From assembly GCA_964355945.1 (NCBI GenBank), contig CAYHGE010000103.1, forward strand, positions 1-10,495: a stretch of DNA of 10,495 nucleotides. The letters run 5' to 3'. Under the pieces are notes generated by a model, which made no database searches, had not been told where the DNA came from, and was given only the letters and a program-made list of their open reading frames with translations. This document shows positions 6,535 through 10,495 of this stretch, one piece after another. The position numbers and the translations under genes are program-made. Source of the stretch: CAIVAT01 sp964355945. GTDB lineage: Bacteria > Bacteroidota > Bacteroidia > Bacteroidales > FEN-979. Positions within the stretch are counted from its first letter, which is position 1. Every line of letters begins with the position of its first letter.

Positions 6535-7421
6535 TGGTTGAAAATGTTTAGTGATTTGGATTGATTGATGATTTTATTTCGAAGGCCCAGTTGATAGGCT
6601 TTGGCAAGCGCGTAATCCATGGACCCAATCTCATTGATCAGTCCCAGTTCCTGGGCTTTGGCAGCAAAGAAGGCGGCGCCGGTGAACACTTCGGAATCGG
6701 CAGCAATTCCCAGGTTCTCCCGGATAGCCTGGTGAAACACTTCGTTGACAAAATCAACGAAAGCGGTCATCGGCTTTGTGTCGCCGTTTTCTTTGATGGC
6801 CCTCACCTCTTCATCTTTGCGCGTGGCCTTGGTGGCATAGAAGTCGGTGATCTTGATCCCGATCTTTTCCAACAGTCCGGAGTAATCCTGGATCGATGTT
6901 TTTGTTCCAATGGACCCGATCACATCAATCGGTGAGGTGGCGATCCGGTAACTGGTTGCCGAGATCACCCACATGGCAGCCGAAGCGGCCATGCCCATTA
7001 CCACGGATACGGTTGGCTTGGTCAGGCTTTTGATCGAACCGGCAAGAAGGTCAATCTGTGAGACCATCCCGCCGGGGGAGTTTACAACCAGCAGAATGGA
7101 GTTGATGCTATCATTGGCTTGGGCATCCCGGAGCATGGTCATTAAATCCACACTGTTCCAGGAGCAGATCACCCCATCAACAGGAATCACGGCAACGGAA
7201 TTTTCCGGTATTGAAGCATCGGTCAGGTTCCATTTGCCAATCGTCGGAATGAGTTGGGTACTGTCTGACCAGGCAACCACGTATGGTTTCTTATCATCGG
7301 CAGGCTTGAGCAGCATTTCCTGACCTTTGACGAAAGCGATCAGCACCGGCAAATACGAAACGGCTGTATCCTGGTGGATCAGCCATTGAGCGCCGAGAAT
7401 GGAAAATATGCGGTTTAACAT
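6531..7421 (-). CDS. S49/SppA-type serine peptidase, probable phage prohead maturation protease
   Basis: A 296-aa Clp/crotonase-fold serine peptidase of the SppA (S49) type. Key elements appear in order: IPVDGVI at 79-85, VNSPGG at 113-118 (oxyanion-hole region), GMAASAA at 143-149 with the likely nucleophile Ser147, and SPIDVIGSIG at 163-172. Lys198 or Lys202 in the ATKATRKDE stretch lies about 50 residues after the serine, where S49 enzymes carry the general-base lysine. There is no clear export signal; the N-terminus is only moderately hydrophobic. Phage members of this family cleave scaffold and capsid precursors during head assembly, and the gene overlaps the start of the large scaffold-plus-capsid-like gene by four bases, fitting that role. 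The ATG at 7421-7419 lies at the foot of an 8-bp inverted repeat. A host signal-peptide peptidase is unlikely given the neighbours. Confidence 0.88.
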   Translation of the reverse strand: MLNRIFSILGAQWLIHQDTAVSYLPVLIAFVKGQEMLLKPADDKKPYVVAWSDSTQLIPTIGKWNLTDASIPENSVAVIPVDGVICSWNSVDLMTMLRDAQANDSINSILLVVNSPGGMVSQIDLLAGSIKSLTKPTVSVVMGMAASAAMWVISATSYRIATSPIDVIGSIGTKTSIQDYSGLLEKIGIKITDFYATKATRKDEEVRAIKENGDTKPMTAFVDFVNEVFHQAIRENLGIAADSEVFTGAAFFAAKAQELGLINEIGSMDYALAKAYQLGLRNKIINQSKSLNIFNQ

Positions 7422-7450
7422 GTAGTCTGCTATGAGACTACAATATTATA
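7421..7450 (-). promoter_or_regulatory. Promoter-like box and inverted repeat at the protease start
   Basis: On the minus strand, 7448-7441 reads TAATATTG, seven of eight positions matching TAnnTTTG. It runs into a perfect 8-bp inverted repeat, TGTAGTCT (7442-7435) and AGACTACA (7428-7421), with the 6-base spacer CATAGC. The repeat ends on the A of the protease ATG. It could be an operator over the transcription start or an RNA hairpin limiting translation. No convincing -33 element was found. Confidence 0.45.
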
Positions 7451-7502
7451 TGGTGTAAGAAATCTAATAAAGGACTGAAAAAGAGACTTACGGGGTGATC
7501 CA
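7422..7502 (-). other. Contig end; possible last codons of an upstream gene
   Basis: Between the gap and the protease start, one minus-strand frame is open for 23 codons (GSPRKSLFQSFIRFLTPYNI and a few more) and ends at a TAG at 7432-7430, eight bases before the protease ATG. A second frame is also open for about 20 codons. It may be the tail of the preceding phage gene (a portal gene often sits here), but it is too short to decide. Confidence 0.25.
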
Positions 7503-7602
7503 NNNNNNNNNNNNNNNNNNNNNNNNNNNNNNNNNNNNNNNNNNNNNNNNNNNNNNNNNNNNNNNNNNNNNNNNNNNNNNNNNNNNNNNNNNNNNNNNNN
7601 NN
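7503..7602. other. Assembly gap of exactly 100 N
   Basis: A run of exactly 100 N, the usual placeholder for a scaffold gap of unknown size. Reading frames that cross it are meaningless, and the order, orientation and distance of the two sides depend on scaffolding evidence not seen here. Confidence 0.97.
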
Positions 7603-7678
7603 AATTTTTACCTATGATCATGGCATTGGTTTTTAGTTCTCTGTTTTCTCCGCATTCGCCCAGTTCGCCAAATTCCAC
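7603..7678 (-). CDS. Start of an unidentified small gene, cut by the gap
   Basis: Starting at a GTG (7678-7676) one base after the TGA of the 168-aa gene, the frame reads 25 codons into the gap (MEFGELGECGENRELKTNAM and a few more). The very tight spacing fits an operon and coupled translation. An ATG near codon 20 is another possible start. No family is recognised, and the rest is missing. A frame that continues across the N run to 7430 is not evidence, because the gap length is arbitrary. Confidence 0.4.
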
Positions 7679-7679
7679 C

Positions 7680-8186
7680 TCAGGAATTCGCCGGACAATC
7701 AGGGTCTCTATCTGAGGAATTAATATTCGTTTTAAATAAGCGATGCTTACTCCTCATTTTCACATACCTCTGAAAGTCTTTTTCCAAAAAATCCCAGCAG
7801 TCGTGCGATAAATCATACTTTTCAATGAAAAGTTGAATGGAATCCTGGCGATCAAGGCCCATTACCACATATTTTGCGATCTCCCCCCGGTAGGTGATCT
7901 TGAAGAATTTCCAGATTTCCTTGACAAATATTCGCTGCTTAGTCTCGGAAAGGTAGTTGTAAGACCGGATATCCTTTTGCTCGAAATATGGAAGCAGGAT
8001 AGCAAGGGTACTTTGTCCAAAATCCTGTTCAAGATAATCCAGGGGCGGCCGATCCAAAAATACATCCAGGATGGTATTGAAGTTGGATTTCTTCGGGAAC
8101 GAGATCGGGGACTTTCCGTACATTGTCTCGAGGAACTTTACCAGGTAAGGTTCGCATTTAACCCTGAGGATGATCTGTGATGCCAT
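7680..8186 (-). CDS. Conserved-looking Bacteroidetes phage protein, possible DNA-binding regulator
   Basis: A 168-aa protein starting MASQIILRVKCEPYLVKFLE at the ATG 8186-8184. It resembles a family I recall from Bacteroidetes prophages and mobile elements, with no assigned function. The N-terminal 60 residues mix strands and helices. The C-terminal half is helical and basic; residues about 112-145 (IQLFIEKYDLSHDCWDFLEK, then DFQRYVKMRSKHR) could form a helix-turn-helix followed by a basic helix. There is no signal peptide or membrane segment. It is the first minus-strand gene after a 560-base intergenic stretch full of TCGTGC repeats, so a DNA-binding or regulatory role acting there is an attractive guess. 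The next gene starts one base after its stop. The existence of the gene is well supported by its protein-like composition; its function is unknown. Confidence 0.78.
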   Translation of the reverse strand: MASQIILRVKCEPYLVKFLETMYGKSPISFPKKSNFNTILDVFLDRPPLDYLEQDFGQSTLAILLPYFEQKDIRSYNYLSETKQRIFVKEIWKFFKITYRGEIAKYVVMGLDRQDSIQLFIEKYDLSHDCWDFLEKDFQRYVKMRSKHRLFKTNINSSDRDPDCPANS

Positions 8187-8218
8187 GGGATTGAGCGTTT
8201 GAGTTGGTTTTACTCCTG

Positions 8219-8242
8219 CTCATTGAATAAAACACCAATGAG
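8219..8242. repeat. Inverted repeat CTCATTG...CAATGAG upstream of the 168-aa gene
   Basis: CTCATTG (8219-8225) and CAATGAG (8236-8242) form a perfect 7-bp inverted repeat with a 10-base spacer, 33 bases before the ATG of the 168-aa gene on the minus strand. It could be an operator or a leader hairpin. A repeat of this length can arise by chance. Confidence 0.45.
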
Positions 8243-8320
8243 ATAAGGAATTTCGGGCAAAATTCCAACATCAAATCATTTTTATCAATAGCAAAATAAA
8301 ATAGTCCGGGAGCCTCAGGG

Positions 8321-8339
8321 TGACTTGGTAAAAAAGTCA
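8321..8339. repeat. Inverted repeat TGACTT-N7-AAGTCA
   Basis: TGACTT (8321-8326) and AAGTCA (8334-8339) form a perfect 6-bp inverted repeat with a 7-base spacer. It ends seven bases before the first TCGTGC hexamer at 8347. It may belong to the same control region, though on its own it is weak. Confidence 0.35.
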
Positions 8340-8346
8340 ATAATTT

Positions 8347-8457
8347 TCGTGCAGTCGTGCTTTCGTGCGGAAATTTTGCAACACTTTGAATATCAATACC
8401 CTTAAAATTTTCGTACTGAAAACGGTGCAAATCGTGCAATTCGTGCGATTTTCGTGC
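8347..8457 (+). repeat. Iteron-like array of TCGTGC hexamers
   Basis: Perfect TCGTGC copies begin at 8347, 8355 and 8363 (exactly 8 bp apart) and at 8432, 8441 and 8452 (9 and 11 bp apart). One-mismatch copies begin at 8411 (TCGTAC) and 8423 (CGGTGC). Some copies share wider context: TTTTCGTGCAGT occurs at both ends of the array. The close, near-helical spacing points to cooperative protein binding, as at operators or replication iterons. Bacteroidetes genomes also contain dispersed intergenic TTCGTG-type repeats, so this may instead be one of those. Confidence 0.7.
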
Positions 8458-8514
8458 AGTAAAAAACAACCTCCAGGACACTCATTATCTTTTTGTTATA
8501 TTTATTTTAAAATA

Positions 8515-8532
8515 GTGCGCACGAAAGCACGA
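8515..8532 (-). repeat. Inverted copies of the hexamer with a GTGCGCAC palindrome
   Basis: GCACGA, the reverse complement of TCGTGC, occurs at 8519-8524 and 8527-8532, again 8 bp apart. The first copy overlaps the palindrome GTGCGCAC (8515-8522). These sit about 60 bases from the direct array, separated by an AT-rich stretch, giving an overall direct-array, AT-rich, inverted-array layout. Confidence 0.65.
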
Positions 8533-8744
8533 AAACATTCTATATATTTATGAAGTCTATTATTCAAAAAGAAAAAATATAAATAATATATATATGTATA
8601 TGGCTGTCAGATTTTTGACTTAATTTCACGGGATTATTTCACTTAGAGAGTTGAGAAAAAAGGGAGCGACGGGTTGAAAATGACGAAAATTTCGAGATTG
8701 TAGATTTTTGTGAGGCACAATACCAAGATTAGTATCTTTTAATA

Positions 8745-9719
8745 ATGGAGAACCTATATAATTACTTATATATTCTATTTGGATTAGCAGGGACTTTTTT
8801 GCTAACAATTTATGGGAATGATAAATACAAAAAAAAGCGCCTTATTCTCCTTTGGTGTGGAATAGCTTTAATATTACTCGCTTCCTTATCGAATAGCTTG
8901 AAGGAAAACATCGTTGCCAAAATAAATGATTCTCAAAACGACACATTGCGGCAAGACAATAGAAGATTATTAGAAGCACTAAGCTACAATAAGGAAGATA
9001 CGGAATTAAAATACGAAGAAATTCTACACATGTATGAAAAATACTCGAAACCAAATATAAAAGTCACTGAGCCAAAAATACTTTCTTTAAAACCGATTAT
9101 CTATATTGAAAAGTTTTCGGATAAGACTAATGATTTTCCTCAAGTGGATAAATTTGGACTTTTTTTTATTGCCAAAATACAAAATGGATCTATCCCTAAA
9201 TCAATTAATGGTTTGAAAATTAAATGTCAATTAAAATTGGATTATTTTTTATTTTCAAGCATTGACCAGATTTCCTTAGGTAAGTCAGGTTCAGAGATCA
9301 AGAGAGCATTAAAAGATAAAAAACCCTATATCATAATTGATTGGGATGCATATACCTTGAAGAAATCAACTGTCAATTATTTATATCCTAATCAATTAGC
9401 ATATATTGGATTTATGCTCATTGAACCAACTATTAACACCCAGTGGCATCTAAATTATTTTCAATATTTAGGCTATGGTGATAAGTCATTAAACCCAGCA
9501 AAGAAAATGACCATTCCCGAATTCGCATTGTTTTTTTCCGACTTATACACTAGCCCATTCCCGAAAACAATTAGACCGGATTTAAACTTTTTTATTGTTC
9601 TTGATTCGAAAGAATATCTAATTCAAAAAGAAAATATTATGTTTGTGGATAGAGTAAATGAATATGAGTGGCAAAATGATAGTTTTGAAAAAATGTTTTT
9701 AAGATACTTCGCAGAATAA
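8745..9719 (+). CDS. Membrane-anchored coiled-coil protein of unknown function
   Basis: A 324-aa protein starting at the ATG at 8745. Two hydrophobic segments, at about 6-23 (YLYILFGLAGTFLLTIYG) and 32-49 (RLILLWCGIALILLASLS), are separated by a short lysine-rich loop (KYKKKR), so the N-terminus is probably a two-pass hairpin with the loop in the cytoplasm. Residues about 55-98 are charged and probably coiled coil. The remaining 220 residues form a soluble domain of alternating strands, with many Tyr, Phe, Ile and Lys, and no motif I recognise. The gene is clearly more AT-rich than the phage genes to the left, suggesting a different origin. It is followed after 118 bases by an HsdR-N-type endonuclease gene on the same strand. 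No Shine-Dalgarno sequence precedes it. Function is unknown; an accessory or defence role is only suggested by the neighbourhood. Confidence 0.82.
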   Translation: MENLYNYLYILFGLAGTFLLTIYGNDKYKKKRLILLWCGIALILLASLSNSLKENIVAKINDSQNDTLRQDNRRLLEALSYNKEDTELKYEEILHMYEKYSKPNIKVTEPKILSLKPIIYIEKFSDKTNDFPQVDKFGLFFIAKIQNGSIPKSINGLKIKCQLKLDYFLFSSIDQISLGKSGSEIKRALKDKKPYIIIDWDAYTLKKSTVNYLYPNQLAYIGFMLIEPTINTQWHLNYFQYLGYGDKSLNPAKKMTIPEFALFFSDLYTSPFPKTIRPDLNFFIVLDSKEYLIQKENIMFVDRVNEYEWQNDSFEKMFLRYFAE

Positions 9720-9731
9720 AAATAATATGAT

Positions 9732-9791
9732 ACAACCAAATTTATTGTCAAAGCTGACTCGGAAGTATGTTATAATTTACACATTGGTTGT
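9732..9791 (+). promoter_or_regulatory. Possible promoter and flanking inverted repeat before the endonuclease-like gene
   Basis: TTGTCA (9745-9750) and TATAAT (9771-9776) lie 20 bp apart, a loose promoter-like pair; TATAATTTAC also partly fits the Bacteroidetes -7 box. An 8-bp inverted repeat, ACAACCAA (9732-9739) and TTGGTTGT (9784-9791), brackets this pair and could be an operator. A second small repeat, ATTGG-N6-CCAAT (9783-9798), overlaps the right arm. Confidence 0.35.
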
Positions 9792-9837
9792 TGCCAATAA
9801 CTAACAATAAATCAATATATTACTAAATATCAACACT

Positions 9838-10495
9838 ATGGACTTCAAAGATCAAATTAAAATCCTTGGGGAGAGGGTAACAAAACTGAAAGACCAGATT
9901 CAAACGGAAGAAGCAACAAAGCATTCGTTTGTAATGCCATTTATTCAGACGCTTGGATATGATATTTTCAATCCTGCCGAAGTTGTTCCGGAATTCATTT
10001 CCGACATCGGTTTAAAAAAAGGTGAAAAAATTGACTATGCTATCTTTTTAGAGGGTAAGCCTACGATTCTAATAGAATGTAAACATTGGGCGCAGAACTT
10101 AAGCATTCATGACGGACAACTTCTGCGTTATTTCCATGTTTCGAAAGCAAAGTTTGGTGTTTTGACCAATGGAATTATTTACCGGTTTTACTCAGACCTC
10201 GTTGATCCTAATAAAATGGATGAAAAACCATTCTTAGAGATCAACATGACAGATATTAAAGACAATCAAATCGAAGAATTAAAGAAGTTTCATAAATCAT
10301 ATTTTGATGCTGATAGTATTGTAAATACTGCAAGTGAACTAAAATACACGAGCGAACTGAAAATACTACTCCAGCAAGAATTAAATAATCCGACTCCTGA
10401 GTTTGTCAAATACTTTGCAAAACAAGTTTATCCAAGTATTGTAACCGCCAAGGTTCTTGAACTGTTTACAAACTTGACAAAAAAATCAGTTCAAC
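9838..10495 (+). CDS. Stand-alone HsdR N-terminal-type PD-(D/E)xK endonuclease-like protein (runs off right edge)
   Basis: The first 219 codons of a protein starting MDFKDQIKILGERVTKLKDQ at the ATG at 9838. Residues about 24-100 match the HsdR N-terminal type of the PD-(D/E)xK nuclease fold: EEATKHSFVMPFIQTLGYDI at 24-43, Asp66 in KIDYAIF, Glu80 and Lys82 in IECKHW, and a QxxxY element with Gln94 and Tyr98 (QLLRYF), as seen in several nucleases of this fold. All expected metal-binding and catalytic residues are present, so the domain looks intact. Residues 113-122 (VLTNGIIYRF) continue the same fold. In type I restriction enzymes this domain cleaves DNA and is followed by a helicase motor; what follows here (about 150-219) is helical and not motor-like, and the C-terminus is outside the window. 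Orphan proteins of this kind are common in Bacteroidetes and are often called restriction endonucleases without proof. No modification gene is visible. Confidence 0.85.
   Translation, partial: MDFKDQIKILGERVTKLKDQIQTEEATKHSFVMPFIQTLGYDIFNPAEVVPEFISDIGLKKGEKIDYAIFLEGKPTILIECKHWAQNLSIHDGQLLRYFHVSKAKFGVLTNGIIYRFYSDLVDPNKMDEKPFLEINMTDIKDNQIEELKKFHKSYFDADSIVNTASELKYTSELKILLQQELNNPTPEFVKYFAKQVYPSIVTAKVLELFTNLTKKSVQ

Larger units (their letters stand above)
8187..8744. other. Intergenic control-like region without a convincing gene
   Basis: A 558-base stretch between the minus-strand phage genes and the plus-strand accessory genes. It holds two short inverted repeats, an array of TCGTGC hexamers with inverted copies, and AT-rich tracts (about 8490-8514 and 8572-8601, including an alternating TA run). 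Short open frames across it are low-complexity or overlap the repeats. No tRNA was seen. No clear TAnnTTTG promoter was found for either flank; a weaker TTATTTTG occurs on the minus strand near 8293-8300. Confidence 0.6.

Noticed and set aside
4303..6541. Plus-strand open frames opposite the structural genes (such as 4303-4869 and 4532-4993)
   Set aside because: Their composition mirrors the antisense of the repeat-rich capsid and structural genes; no independent evidence of coding.
7430..7678. A single open frame running across the N gap
   Set aside because: The 100 N are a placeholder, so the frame on the two sides is not connected; only the 5' part at 7603-7678 is kept as a partial gene.
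8347..8457. TCGTGC repeats as a CRISPR array
   Set aside because: The units are only 6-12 bp with 2-5 bp between them, with no 20-40 bp repeats or spacers and no cas genes.
8158..8481. Minus-strand open frame of 107 codons before the 168-aa gene
   Set aside because: It covers the TCGTGC array and both inverted repeats, overlaps the next gene start by 29 bases and has no protein-like composition; more likely noncoding.
8626..8808. Minus-strand open frame of 60 codons
   Set aside because: It overlaps the start of the 324-aa gene on the other strand and is short and AT-rich; no support.

Overview
The window looks like part of a tailed-phage (prophage) structural and packaging module in a Bacteroidetes genome or metagenome scaffold, followed by unrelated AT-rich accessory genes. 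Bacteroidetes is suggested by a TAnnTTTG-type promoter box, the lack of Shine-Dalgarno sequences before clear genes, and the style of the phage proteins. These family recognitions come from memory and motifs, not from a search.

Left part (1 to about 7421, all genes on the minus strand, so transcribed right to left). The order is S49/SppA-type head protease, a 719-aa scaffold-plus-capsid-like protein, a 269-aa structural protein, a strong terminator, a Bacteroidetes-type promoter, a 113-aa protein, a 145-aa (or longer) protein, a phospholipase-D-fold protein, a small-terminase-like HTH protein, and the N-terminal ATPase half of the large terminase, which runs off the left edge. Packing is tight: ATGA overlaps at 2524-2527 and 6531-6534, and 14- and 26-bp overlaps around the terminase genes. 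The logic is head assembly (protease, capsid, decoration or tail protein) followed by DNA packaging.

The middle holds a run of exactly 100 N (7503-7602), the usual mark of a scaffold join of unknown length, so continuity across it is not proven. To its right, still on the minus strand, are a gene start cut by the gap and a 168-aa phage-type protein with a possible helix-turn-helix.

From 8187 to 8744 there is no convincing gene. This stretch carries an array of TCGTGC hexamers with 8-11 bp spacing, inverted copies of the same hexamer, two short inverted repeats and AT-rich tracts. It looks like a divergent control region or an origin-like element.

Right part (8745 to the end, plus strand, visibly AT-rich): a 324-aa protein with two N-terminal membrane segments and a coiled coil, of unknown function, then the start of a stand-alone HsdR-N-type PD-(D/E)xK endonuclease-like protein that runs off the right edge. 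These resemble cargo or defence genes beside a prophage.

The observations most worth a second look are a perfect A AAA AAA slippery site that could fuse the 113-aa and 145-aa products, a repeated C-terminal module shared by two structural proteins, the TCGTGC array, GAAA-capped hairpins on both sides of the 269-aa gene, and the uncharacterised membrane-protein/endonuclease neighbours.
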